Source: Nocardia brasiliensis ATCC 700358
GTDB taxonomy: Bacteria; Actinomycetota; Actinomycetes; Mycobacteriales; Mycobacteriaceae
DNA length: 64,000 nt
Assembly: GCF_000250675.2 (NCBI RefSeq)
Contig: NC_018681.1
Coordinates: 62,001 to 126,000, forward strand
Reading direction: 5' to 3'
Position numbers and translations under genes: made by a program. Within the stretch, counting starts at the first letter, position 1. Every line of letters starts with the position of its first letter. Below are positions 25,823 to 33,551 of this stretch, in pieces. The notes below the pieces were generated by a model. The model was not told where the DNA came from. It saw nothing but the letters and a program-made list of their open reading frames with translations, and did not search any database.

Positions 25823-26350
25823 TTACGCGGCCAGCAGCATAGCCAGAACCGCGGTGTCGGGATCGCTGATCGGGTCCAGTCCGACCCGGCTGACCAGCGA
25901 GGTCACCGTGCCGTCGGACTCCGCCTCGGCCCACGCCGCGCGGTGTTCCAGGCCCAGATGCGGCACCCCCGGCAGCAGCACACACCCGGACGCGGCGCCC
26001 GCGCATTCGGGCAGCGTCGGTTTGGTCTCCGAGGGCGGATGCAGCATGAGCAGCGCCGTCGGCACATGACCGGCAAACCGGCCGGGGGTCAGCGCCTCTT
26101 CGCCGAGCACCGTGCCCTCGGCCATCACCAACCCGACCGTGCCGGGCGCCGGATCGTCGGGCAGGTCCTCGCGCACCCCGAACACCGTCGACGTGGCCAG
26201 CAGGCCCGGCATGGAGGCCACCCGGACCGCGAGTACCAGCACCTGCGCCCACTCTTTGGTGGTGTCCGGCCAGCGGCCGGAGATGACGAAACCCCGCAGC
26301 GAGCCGCGGGCTTGGAACGGCGTGATGCCGATCGGTTCATTCGTACGCAT
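25823..26350 (-). CDS. Conserved-looking protein of unknown function
   Basis: 175 residues from ATG 26350, which has GGGAGG 4 nt upstream. No family recognised. The sequence is mixed alpha/beta, lacks a signal peptide, and is compact and moderately acidic (RGFVISGRWPDTTKEWAQV; MLHPPSETKPTLPECAG). After its TAA, a -1 frame with a CAHC...CPAC zinc-ribbon pattern continues to 25728. It lies upstream of the Mn riboswitch in the same direction. Confidence 0.65.
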   Translation of the reverse strand: MRTNEPIGITPFQARGSLRGFVISGRWPDTTKEWAQVLVLAVRVASMPGLLATSTVFGVREDLPDDPAPGTVGLVMAEGTVLGEEALTPGRFAGHVPTALLMLHPPSETKPTLPECAGAASGCVLLPGVPHLGLEHRAAWAEAESDGTVTSLVSRVGLDPISDPDTAVLAMLLAA

Positions 26351-26567
26351 CGTGCCTCCCGTCATGAAACCGGGGGCGGCCTTGCCCGTCCTCGAACTGT
26401 GGATTCCGAGGATGACCTAAGAAACACCTGGCACACAAGTACCAAAGAGTGCCAGTCGGCTGGTAGAAACCGCCTGACCAGCTGTTCTCGCTGGGCAGAT
26501 GCCGTTGCCAGTCGAACCGATACCGCTCCGCGCCCCGGGCGTGTCCATCGTGGACCCCGGAAACGAC

Positions 26568-26600
26568 CGAACCCGCGGGCAGTAACTGCCTGCGGGTTCG
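26568..26600. other. Stem-loop in the gap upstream of the 25823-26350 gene
   Basis: CGAACCCGC-G-GGCAG and CTGCC-T-GCGGGTTCG pair around TAA. No T-run follows. It could be a terminator for sodA read-through; function uncertain. Confidence 0.45.
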
Positions 26601-26668
26601 ATTCGGCTCCCAACGCGACAACACCGGTAGGACCGCGGGTTTCGAGCGGAGCGAGATCAAGCATTGTC

Positions 26669-26763
26669 GTTCGCGGCCCGGTTCGGATCCGAGTGGCCGA
26701 TGCGCCGGCGACGCAGTCGCGAGCTGGCGTCACTCGGATCCGAACCTTCGAGGGGCCGCGAAC
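26669..26763. repeat. Long imperfect inverted repeat downstream of sodA
   Basis: GGTTCGGATCCGAGTG (26680-26695) is a perfect inverted match of CACTCGGATCCGAACC (26731-26746). Outer arms GTTCGCGGCCC (26669-26679) and GGGCCGCGAAC (26753-26763) extend it, with a 6-nt bulge on the right. The gap 26351-26791 holds this, the stem-loop at 26568 and no convincing gene. Confidence 0.7.
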
Positions 26764-26791
26764 TCACCGCGCGAAGGCGCGGCAATCAGAC

Positions 26792-27415
26792 TCAGCCGAA
26801 GAAGAGGCCCTTGCCCTGCGAGACGGCGCGGGCGAAGCGCTCCTGCACGTCTTCCCAGTTGACGACGTTCCAGAACGCGGTGACGTAGTCCGCCTTGACG
26901 TTCTTGTACTGCAGGTAGAAGGCGTGCTCCCACATGTCGACCTGGAGCAGCGGGATGATGCCCAGCGGAACGTTGGCCTGCTGGTCGTAGAGCTGGAAGG
27001 TCAGCAGCTTCTGGCCGAGGGTGTCGTAGCCGAGCACCGCCCAGCCCGAGCCCTGCAGGCCGTTGGCGGCCGCGGTGAACTGACCACGGAACTTGTCGAA
27101 CGAACCGAACTGGTCGTCGATCGCGGCAGCGAGCTCGCCGACCGGCTTGTCGCCACCGTTGGGGGAGAGGTTCTTCCACCAGATGGAGTGGTTGACGTGG
27201 CCGCCGAGGTGGAAGGCCAGGTTCTTCTCGTACAGGAAAATGGCGCCGTGGTCGCCGCTTTCGCGCGCGGCTTCCAGCTTCTCCAGCGCGGTGTTCGCGC
27301 CTGCGACGTATGCGGCGTGGTGCTTGGAATGATGCAGCTCGTTGATCTGCCCGGAGATGTGGGGCTCCAGGGCGCTGTAGTCGTAATCCAGATCTGGCAG
27401 CGTGTACTCAGCCAC
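26792..27415 (-). CDS. sodA: Superoxide dismutase (Fe/Mn type)
   Basis: 207 residues. Metal ligands are visible: HHSKHHAAYV (His near 27), HLGGHVNHSIWW (His near 75), and VDMWEHAFYLQY with Asp and His near 159 and 163. It detoxifies superoxide and in mycobacteria is secreted in quantity without a signal peptide. The GTG start has GGAAGGGA 5 nt upstream and gives the normal AEYTLPDLDYDYSALEPHIS N-terminus. It is divergent from msrA, so two antioxidant genes share a 190-bp regulatory region. Confidence 0.96.
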   Translation of the reverse strand: MAEYTLPDLDYDYSALEPHISGQINELHHSKHHAAYVAGANTALEKLEAARESGDHGAIFLYEKNLAFHLGGHVNHSIWWKNLSPNGGDKPVGELAAAIDDQFGSFDKFRGQFTAAANGLQGSGWAVLGYDTLGQKLLTFQLYDQQANVPLGIIPLLQVDMWEHAFYLQYKNVKADYVTAFWNVVNWEDVQERFARAVSQGKGLFFG

Positions 27416-27592
27416 GATGTCCCTTCCTATGTCGGGCTGGGCGCGCCGTTTCGCGGGCACACCCAACCATCATTCGTACACCCGATCGGTTCCAACCGGG
27501 CCCGAGGCCTGCGCATTCCAGCGTTGACGTCCAGCGCGCGGGCTGTGCGCCGTCCGGTCCGCGGTACGGGCACCGGGTCGAAACCTCACGCG

Positions 27593-27598
27593 TAGCAT
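27593..27598 (+). promoter_or_regulatory. msrA: -10 element of msrA
   Basis: TAGCAT, 6 nt, then ATG 27605; no RBS, so probably leaderless. Confidence 0.5.
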
Positions 27599-27604
27599 CG
27601 AACC

Positions 27605-28285
27605 ATGTCGTGGTACGACGAACTAGTGGGGCGGTTGCGCCTCCCCACGCCCGTCATGGTCGCGCCGGACAATGCGCTGCCCGGCCGTGCGGAACCGATC
27701 CTCGTGCCGGATACCCACTACGTCAACGGTCATCCGCTGCATCCGCCGTTTCCGGACGAACTGCAGGTCGCGGTGGTCGCGATGGGTTGCTTCTGGGGTG
27801 CGGAGCAGCTGTTCTGGCAGCTCGACGGCGTGTACACGACCGCGGTCGGCTACGCGGGCGGATTCACCCCGAATCCCACCTATGAAGAGGTCTGCAGCGG
27901 GCAGACCGGGCATACCGAATCCGTGCTGATCGTGTTCGACCCCGGGATGCTCGACTACGCGGCCGTGCTGCGGTGCTTCTGGGAGAACCACGATCCGACC
28001 CAGGGCATGCGGCAGGGCAACGACCGCGGCACCCAGTATCGGTCGGCGCTGCTCACGGTCGATACCGGTCAAGCCGAGTCGGCGCGCAGCAGTGCGGACG
28101 CCTTCGGCGCCCGGCTGGCCGCGGCCGGCTTCGGCGAGATCACCACCGACATCGCGGCGCTGCCCGATCTTTCTGCGTTCTACTACGCCGAGGGCTATCA
28201 CCAGCAGTACCTGGCCAAGAATCCCGGCGGCTACTGCCCGGTGCACGCGACCGGGGTGAGCTGCCCGGCCGGCCTCGGCGCCTGA
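27605..28285 (+). CDS. msrA: Peptide methionine-S-sulfoxide reductase
   Basis: 226 residues. Catalytic motif MGCFWGAEQLFW with Cys62; conserved VGYAGG, GQTGHTESV, FWENHDPTQ and NDRGTQYRSAL; recycling Cys at the C-terminus (GYCPVHATGVSCPAG). It repairs oxidised Met residues using thioredoxin. Full length. Divergent from sodA. Confidence 0.96.
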   Translation: MSWYDELVGRLRLPTPVMVAPDNALPGRAEPILVPDTHYVNGHPLHPPFPDELQVAVVAMGCFWGAEQLFWQLDGVYTTAVGYAGGFTPNPTYEEVCSGQTGHTESVLIVFDPGMLDYAAVLRCFWENHDPTQGMRQGNDRGTQYRSALLTVDTGQAESARSSADAFGARLAAAGFGEITTDIAALPDLSAFYYAEGYHQQYLAKNPGGYCPVHATGVSCPAGLGA

Positions 28286-28303
28286 GCGCCCACGTGAACG
28301 AAA

Positions 28304-28334
28304 ACCGCACACCCGGTCGGTCCGGATGTGCGGT
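28304..28334. terminator. Bidirectional terminator
   Basis: ACCGCACA...TGTGCGGT with an inner CCGG pairing, between the convergent msrA and 28350-28961 genes. Confidence 0.75.
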
Positions 28335-28349
28335 AGGGGGTGCGGAGTT

Positions 28350-28961
28350 TCAGAGCGGCGGCGCAACACCGGGCCGGGTCGCCCGCGGATCGCCCGCGTC
28401 GTGTGCCGCCCACCAGCGCGTGGCGCCCGCGATGAACTGGGCCAGCGGGATCTCCTGGCCGTTCGCGTCCTGGATCAGCACGTTGTCGAACCACACGCGC
28501 ACATCGAGTTCACGCGGGTCGATGCCCTCCTCCTGAGAGAACTCCAGCACGTGCGCGGAGTCGTGATCATCGATGCGGGTATCGAAGCTGAGCAGCTCGC
28601 CCCACAGCGTCCACCCGCTGTCATCGAGGTCGATGAACTCCCAGCCGTGCAGCCTGCCGCCGCCGAAACTGCGGATCGCCTCGTCCAGGCCGTCCAACTG
28701 CAGCGGCAGCACCTGCGGTTCGACGGCATCCCAGTTCTGCATCCGCAACGACGCGGCGACGCGGCCGACCCCGGTGAACGTCACCTGCACCCGGTAGTCC
28801 TCGGTGGGCGTTCCGTTCTCCGGAAGCGTCAGCACCTCTAGATCGAGTCGTAGTTGTCCGGCCACCGCGTCGACCTGCAGGCCGAGGCACGTGGCCTCGG
28901 ACAGGGCGACATTGAGTCCGGCCGTGTCCATTCCGTCGAGTAGCCCCCTGCTCACGTTCAT
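28350..28961 (-). CDS. Protein of unknown function
   Basis: 203 residues from ATG 28961 (a GTG two codons earlier is possible). No family recognised. It is acidic, with two Trp-rich segments (LHGWEFIDLDDSGWTLWGE; FIAGATRWWAAHD) and many beta-type stretches (YRVQVTFTGVGRVAASLRM). No signal peptide or transmembrane helix. It has the size and acidity of small intracellular binding or immunity-type proteins, but no partner gene is nearby. Confidence 0.7.
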   Translation of the reverse strand: MNVSRGLLDGMDTAGLNVALSEATCLGLQVDAVAGQLRLDLEVLTLPENGTPTEDYRVQVTFTGVGRVAASLRMQNWDAVEPQVLPLQLDGLDEAIRSFGGGRLHGWEFIDLDDSGWTLWGELLSFDTRIDDHDSAHVLEFSQEEGIDPRELDVRVWFDNVLIQDANGQEIPLAQFIAGATRWWAAHDAGDPRATRPGVAPPL

Positions 28962-29298
28962 GCGCACAGGCTACCGACAGCTACCGGTGCAGCCCAATAT
29001 TTAAGTTTTTCGCTAGCGTTCTCGTTTTTTATGGAACCGAACCGCACGCTGCGTCGTCCAAGTAGTTGTCGGAACATGTTGCGCCACAAGTTCCGAGGTC
29101 AGCGGCGGATGACCGCTCCGGGATGTACTTGGTGGAGGGGAGTCCCGGATCGGTCGTTCGCGCCCGCGTGACACGCCAGAGAGTGCCCGGCGCGACGCGA
29201 AGTGAACGGCTTCGAGTGCGTGCGACGGCGAGAAAGTTAGCCATACGGTTGCTTTGATAGCCGAACACTGGATTGATGCGCTGTCTGATAGCCGCAGC

Positions 29299-29329
29299 CT
29301 GTGGATGAGGTTGTGGATTATGTGGATAA
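29299..29329. other. Cluster of three DnaA-box-like sites
   Basis: CTGTGGATG (29299), TTGTGGATT (29311) and TGTGGATAA (29321) lie in one orientation. The last is a perfect complement of TTATCCACA; the TGTGGAT cores start 9-12 bp apart. TGATAGCCG occurs twice just before (29255 and 29286). The gap 28962-29479 is less GC-rich than its surroundings and holds no convincing gene. Confidence 0.5.
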
Positions 29330-29479
29330 CTCTGTCGGAGATATGCACATACCGCCCCTGAGCGGGGCTCGTTCAGGGTTCCGGGACGCAGAACATACCT
29401 GAAGTATCGGCTTGCTGTCGAGGTCCCCGGCCGAGCCGGAACTGCGCGGTCCCCGCGTGCCCATGGCAGGATCGAAACC

Positions 29480-29851
29480 GTGACGAGTCCCCATGTTCCC
29501 TCCGTCCCGGTGGACGCGGTGCCGAGCGATTTCGACCGCGCCGCGCCGACCACGCCGGACCCCACCCGGGCGATCCTGCTCGACGTGCGCGAAGAGGACG
29601 AATGGCAGCTCGGACACGCGCCCGGCGCGATCCACATCCCGATGGTCGACGTGCCCGCCCGGGTGGACGAACTGGAGTTCGACGTCGACCTCTACGTCAT
29701 CTGCCGGCAAGGCGGCCGTTCTCTCCAGGTGGTCGAATACCTCACGCACATCGGCTTCGAAGCGATTCAGGTCAGCGGTGGCATGGTGGCGTGGCAGCAG
29801 GCCGGCCGCCCGCTGATCGCGGACGGCGACCACCAGGCGAAGATCTACTGA
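29480..29851 (+). CDS. Rhodanese-like domain protein
   Basis: 123 residues, one rhodanese domain. It begins with LLDVREEDEWQLGHAPGAIHIPM and has an active loop CRQGGRS with catalytic Cys, then FEAIQVSGGMVAWQQAG. Single-domain rhodaneses transfer sulfane sulfur to an unknown acceptor. GTG start with CAGGAT 7 nt before it. It precedes the DUF4328 gene by 17 nt. Confidence 0.92.
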   Translation: MTSPHVPSVPVDAVPSDFDRAAPTTPDPTRAILLDVREEDEWQLGHAPGAIHIPMVDVPARVDELEFDVDLYVICRQGGRSLQVVEYLTHIGFEAIQVSGGMVAWQQAGRPLIADGDHQAKIY

Positions 29852-29868
29852 GGGAGAGCTGAGGTGCG

Positions 29869-30930
29869 ATGAGTACGGTTGTCCAACCTTGTGCGCGTTG
29901 CGGTGCGCGATGGGCCGTGCAGTCGACTCCGATGCACTGGTGCCCGCGCTGCCGTGGCGTGCTGCTGTCGCCCGCGCCGATCGACGCGCCCGCCGAACGC
30001 CGCAACTACCGGTGGGTGGCGCGCCGACCCGATCACCGCCTCCGCAAGAGCTCCGGCGCCCCACCCGCCGCCACCGCCACCCCGCGCTACACCCAGATCC
30101 CGCGCTGGGGTCTGCTCGACCAGCCGCCGCGGGAATCGGCCGGTCCGGCGCTGCCGTTCGCGAAACTGACCCGCAAGGTGCCGACCCTGCTGATCACCAC
30201 CGCCGTGGTGTTCGGCCTCGCGGCACTCGCCGAACTGCTGCGCTATCTGTTGCTGCTGCGCAATCGGACCCGGTTGATCCACCCCGCGCTGCTGTTCGCC
30301 TCCGACGCGTTCGTCGTCGGCGCCGCGCTGCTGGCCCTGCTGCTCGCGCTGATCAGCGCGCTCGCGATGGTCGGCTGGCTGATCCGGACCCGGCGCACCG
30401 TCTTCGAGCAGGCCGGTCGCGGCGAGCCGCGGTCGGTGCGCGCGCTCGTGCTCGGCTGCGTCGTTCCGGTGGTCAATATGGTGTGGCCGGGCATCTTCCT
30501 GACCGAGATCGTCGCCGAGCGCGACGATCCGCGGGCGGTGCGGGCGATCCGGATCTGGTGGGCGGCCTGGGTAATCGGCGGCCTCGTCGCGGTGGCCGCG
30601 CTGTACTGGCGGACCGCGGACTCGTTGCAGGTCAAAGCCGACGGCGTGCTGTTCACGGCATTCACCGACTTGGTCGCCGCCGCCGTCGCGCTGCTCACCC
30701 TCACCATGCTGCGCGCGATCGAGGAGCGAGACGCGTTCGGCCACAGCCGGATCGCGCGCCGCTGGGTGATCGCCGTCGACCCGCCCGTACCGGTGATCGA
30801 GCCCGTGCAGCCCGGCGGCCGCGGCGCACCGGCTACCGTCGAGCAGCCCGTTGCCGCGCCGGACGCCGAACCGCAGAACCCGCCCGACGGTGCAGTGGAC
30901 CGTGAGCACGAGGAGGTTATGGCCAAGTGA
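29869..30930 (+). CDS. DUF4328 membrane protein with N-terminal zinc ribbon
   Basis: 353 residues. The N-terminus has CARCGARW and WCPRCRGV, a CxxC...CxxC zinc ribbon. A basic linker leads to the DUF4328 region with about five transmembrane helices (LLITTAVVFGLAALAELLR; FVVGAALLALLLALISALA; VNMVWPGIFLTEIV; WAAWVIGGLVAVAALYW; LVAAAVALLTLTMLRAI). C-terminal tail Pro/Ala-rich. Role unknown. Its stop overlaps the GDPD start (GTGA). From memory the pair matches Rv3843c-Rv3842c. Confidence 0.88.
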   Translation: MSTVVQPCARCGARWAVQSTPMHWCPRCRGVLLSPAPIDAPAERRNYRWVARRPDHRLRKSSGAPPAATATPRYTQIPRWGLLDQPPRESAGPALPFAKLTRKVPTLLITTAVVFGLAALAELLRYLLLLRNRTRLIHPALLFASDAFVVGAALLALLLALISALAMVGWLIRTRRTVFEQAGRGEPRSVRALVLGCVVPVVNMVWPGIFLTEIVAERDDPRAVRAIRIWWAAWVIGGLVAVAALYWRTADSLQVKADGVLFTAFTDLVAAAVALLTLTMLRAIEERDAFGHSRIARRWVIAVDPPVPVIEPVQPGGRGAPATVEQPVAAPDAEPQNPPDGAVDREHEEVMAK

Positions 30931-31694
30931 GCCAGGGCAGTCGCGCGCCGTTCGTGGTGGCGCATCGGGGTGCCTCGGCGGCGCGTCCCGAACACACGCT
31001 CGCCGCATACGAATTGGCGCTGCAGGAAGGCGCGGACGGCGTCGAATGCGACGTCCGGCTGACCAGGGACGGGCACCTGGTGTGCGTGCACGACCGCACC
31101 GTCGACCGGACCTCGTCCGGCACCGGCCTGGTCAGCGAGATGACGCTGGACGAACTGAAGGAACTCGACTTCGGCGCGGACGGCGAACCGTCGCCGGTGC
31201 TCACGCTCAGCGAGCTGATCACCCTCGTCCTGGACTGGCGCAGCAGGCCGACCAAACTGTTCATCGAGACCAAACATCCCGTGCGCTACGGCGCGCTGGT
31301 GGAGAACAAGCTGCTCGCCGAGCTGCAGCGGTTCGGGATCGCGACGCCCGCGTCCGCCGATCATTCCCGCGCGGTGGTGATGTCGTTCGCCGCGACCGCG
31401 GTCTGGCGGATCCGCCGCGCCGCGCCGCTACTGCCCACCGTGCTGCTCGGCGAATCCTCCCGCTACCTCGGCGGCAGCGCCGCGACGACGGTCGGCGCGA
31501 CCGCGGTCGGGCCGTCGGTGAAGACGCTGCGCGAACATCCCGAACTGGTCGACAAGGCCGCCGCCGCGGGCCGCGCCACCTACTGCTGGACCGTCGACGA
31601 CCCCGACGACGTCCGCCTCTGCGCAGACCTCGGCGTCAGCTGGGTCGCCACCAACCACCCCGGCCGCACCAAAACCCTCCTCGGCACCCCCTGA
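30927..31694 (+). CDS. glpQ: Glycerophosphodiester phosphodiesterase
   Basis: 255 residues. The catalytic block VAHRGASAARPEHTLAAY contains HRG and the Glu, followed by GVECDVRLTRDGHLVCVHD with the metal-binding Glu/Asp and His. No signal peptide, so a cytosolic enzyme releasing glycerol-3-phosphate from glycerophosphodiesters. GTG start overlaps the DUF4328 stop. Confidence 0.93.
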   Translation: MSQGSRAPFVVAHRGASAARPEHTLAAYELALQEGADGVECDVRLTRDGHLVCVHDRTVDRTSSGTGLVSEMTLDELKELDFGADGEPSPVLTLSELITLVLDWRSRPTKLFIETKHPVRYGALVENKLLAELQRFGIATPASADHSRAVVMSFAATAVWRIRRAAPLLPTVLLGESSRYLGGSAATTVGATAVGPSVKTLREHPELVDKAAAAGRATYCWTVDDPDDVRLCADLGVSWVATNHPGRTKTLLGTP

Positions 31695-31722
31695 TCGCTG
31701 GCCCGACCGCTGGTCCGAAAGA

Positions 31723-32122
31723 GCCGCGCGGCTCAGACCCCGATCGCCCGCAAACCGTGCGGCAGGGGTGACACACGCGGGGATTGCCGCGCTCAGACTC
31801 GGCCGCATGCAAACCGTGCGCGGCAGGGCGCGACCGCTCGCTGGGAGCGCCGGGCACTTGGGCACGACCGCATCAAGCCGTGTTCGCGGCAGGGTGTGAC
31901 CTCTCGCCCAGGAGCGCGGCGTGCTCAGGCTTGGCTGCACGTAGGCCGCCGCGGCAGGGGTGCGGCCGCTCGCCGGGAAGCGCTGCGCGCTTGAACCGGC
32001 CGCAAACAAACCCTTCACGGCAGCGTGTGACTGGTCGCCGGAAAGCGCCGAGCGCTCAGACTCACCCGCACGCGAACTTTGCGGCAGTGGGTGACCCACG
32101 CTGGGAATCGCTGCGTGCTCAA
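31723..32122. repeat. Tandem minisatellite, ~65-bp unit, six copies plus a partial
   Basis: Units start at about 31723, 31786, 31849, 31916, 31982, 32047 and 32110 (periods 63, 63, 67, 66, 65, 63). Shared blocks are GCCGCGCGCTCAGACTC, CGCAAACCGTG, CGGCAGGGTGTGAC and CGCCGGGAAGC. Copies differ by substitutions and small indels. No gene was found in 31695-32375. The array starts just after the GDPD gene. Confidence 0.85.
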
Positions 32123-32361
32123 CGGGATTCGTGGTGGCCGGAAAGCGGCGGTGCCGTGTTGCGCCCGCCGGGATATGTGGGTGGGTTGTATACCCCGGTG
32201 AACGGGGGTTGCCGGGTGTCGCCGGGCGGGTCGGGGAGTGCGGGGTAGGCAGGATGGCGAACGTGGTTGGGTGCGTTGGTTATTCGGATGCCGGTGGCGC
32301 GGCGGCGGGGCCGGGTGGGATTCGCCGACGTGGCGCGCGGGGTGGCGGCGGGCACACCCTG

Positions 32362-32367
32362 TAGGTT
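32362..32367 (+). promoter_or_regulatory. -10 element of the DUF5926 gene
   Basis: TAGGTT, 8 nt, then GTG 32376; probably leaderless. Confidence 0.45.
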
Positions 32368-32375
32368 GACCCCCC

Positions 32376-33296
32376 GTGGGTAAGAGCAAGCGCAACAGTC
32401 CTAAGCCCGGCGGGAACCGGGCCCAGCGTCTCGCCGAGCGGAAGGCCGCGCAGGAGCAGGCGGCGCAGACCGTGACGCGTCCCTTCGAGGGGCTGGCCGC
32501 GGAGTGCGATCTGGTCGCGCTGCGCGAGTTCGTGCCGTCGGCGACCGCCGAGCTGAAGCTGGCGTCGAGCGTCGCGGCCGAGCGCCCGGTCGTGCTCGCC
32601 ACCGTGCTCCCCGGTGCGGTCGCCGCGCTGGCGCGCGCGGGTGAGCCGCCGACCGGATTCGTCGGCGCGCAGACGCAGTTCCAGAGCGCCGATGCGGGCG
32701 CCGACCTGGCCGCCGCCATCCTGTGGACGCAGTCCGCCGAGCCCGGCGATTCGCTGTCGTCGGTGGAGAGCGTGGCGGGCGGTCCGCGGCTGGCCGACGT
32801 GATCGATCCCGGTGCCGCCCTGGAACTCACGGTGCACCAGGACTTCGACTGGTGGGTGCCCGAGGGCGTGCAGCCCGACGCGCAGGTGGCCGCGACCATC
32901 GAACAGGCCAAGCAGGCGATCATGCCGTCGGCGCGGATCGCGCTCGCGCCGGACACCGCCGGGGCCGCGTGGTGGGTGGATGCCGGCGAGAAGGCGCATA
33001 TCCGCTGGGTCCGCCCGGAGAACGAGGACGATCTGATGCTGGCGCTGGCCCGGCTGCACGCCGCGGGCGGTCTGCAACTCGGCGAGGGTTCCCGGTTCGC
33101 CGGTTCGTTCCGCACGCACGGCGTGCTCGTCCCGGTGTTCGACCTGGATCGGGAGCGGCACGCGGACGAATGGACCAAGCCCGCCGAGGAATTCGGGGCT
33201 CGGCTGGCCGAGGCGCTCGCCACGGACGCGCCGTTGACCGCCGACGAGCGTCGTTCGCGTGACGGTTTGCGCTCGCGCCAGGTCACCCTGCGCTGA
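32376..33296 (+). CDS. DUF5926 family protein
   Basis: 306 residues. Basic N-terminus (GKSKRNSPKPGGNRAQRLAE), then a soluble alpha/beta body with FVPSATAELKL, HQDFDWWVPEGV and HIRWVRPENEDDLMLALARL. Homologues in actinobacteria are uncharacterised and were sometimes mislabelled SecA or topoisomerase. GTG start. Confidence 0.85.
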   Translation: MGKSKRNSPKPGGNRAQRLAERKAAQEQAAQTVTRPFEGLAAECDLVALREFVPSATAELKLASSVAAERPVVLATVLPGAVAALARAGEPPTGFVGAQTQFQSADAGADLAAAILWTQSAEPGDSLSSVESVAGGPRLADVIDPGAALELTVHQDFDWWVPEGVQPDAQVAATIEQAKQAIMPSARIALAPDTAGAAWWVDAGEKAHIRWVRPENEDDLMLALARLHAAGGLQLGEGSRFAGSFRTHGVLVPVFDLDRERHADEWTKPAEEFGARLAEALATDAPLTADERRSRDGLRSRQVTLR

Positions 33297-33426
33297 CAAA
33301 TTAAGCGGATTGATTTCAGTCAAAATCCAACTGAATGATCGCTGCTCCGTTAGGTTCTCCTCTGACACCGAAGGCTGGTGCAGGTGAGGGCAGTCTCACC
33401 AAATCGATGAGGAATGAGGCACACCA

Positions 33427-33483
33427 ATGGAGCAGATCCTGAAGATCATCACGTCCTTGATCAGCACGCTGAGCGCCAGCTAG
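33427..33483 (+). CDS. 18-residue amphipathic peptide gene
   Basis: ATG-led ORF of 18 codons, product MEQILKIITSLISTLSAS, with a TGAGG RBS 7 nt upstream and its own hairpin terminator 15 nt after the TAG. One basic and one acidic residue sit among Ile/Leu at helical spacing, so it should form an amphipathic helix of the size seen in membrane-active peptides such as phenol-soluble modulins. A GGTGAG/CTCACC stem (33383-33400) lies in the leader, and TAGGTT (33351) may be the -10. Family unknown; that it is translated is inference. Confidence 0.5.
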   Translation: MEQILKIITSLISTLSAS

Positions 33484-33497
33484 CGCAGGGAATGGCA

Positions 33498-33529
33498 AAG
33501 GCCCAGCTCGTCGCGAAGAGCTGGGCCTT
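33498..33529. terminator. Terminator between the peptide gene and ferritin
   Basis: AAGGCCCAGCTC / GAGCTGGGCCTT perfect 12-bp stem with an 8-nt loop. It lies after the rightward peptide gene and beyond the stop of the leftward ferritin gene, so it may serve both. Confidence 0.8.
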
Positions 33530-33551
33530 GTCGCTTATCGCAGCGCGTTGA

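Noticed and set aside
26590..26612. tRNA-like GGGTTCGATTCGG
   Set aside because: The T-loop-like string has no matching stem and no acceptor or anticodon arms around it.
29066..29257. 63-residue rightward frame in the gap upstream of the rhodanese gene
   Set aside because: Arg-rich translation, no RBS and no recognisable family; base composition there is less GC-rich than real genes in this window.
33345..33363. IdeR box upstream of the 18-residue peptide
   Set aside because: Only the TTAGGTT half matches; the other half-site is absent.
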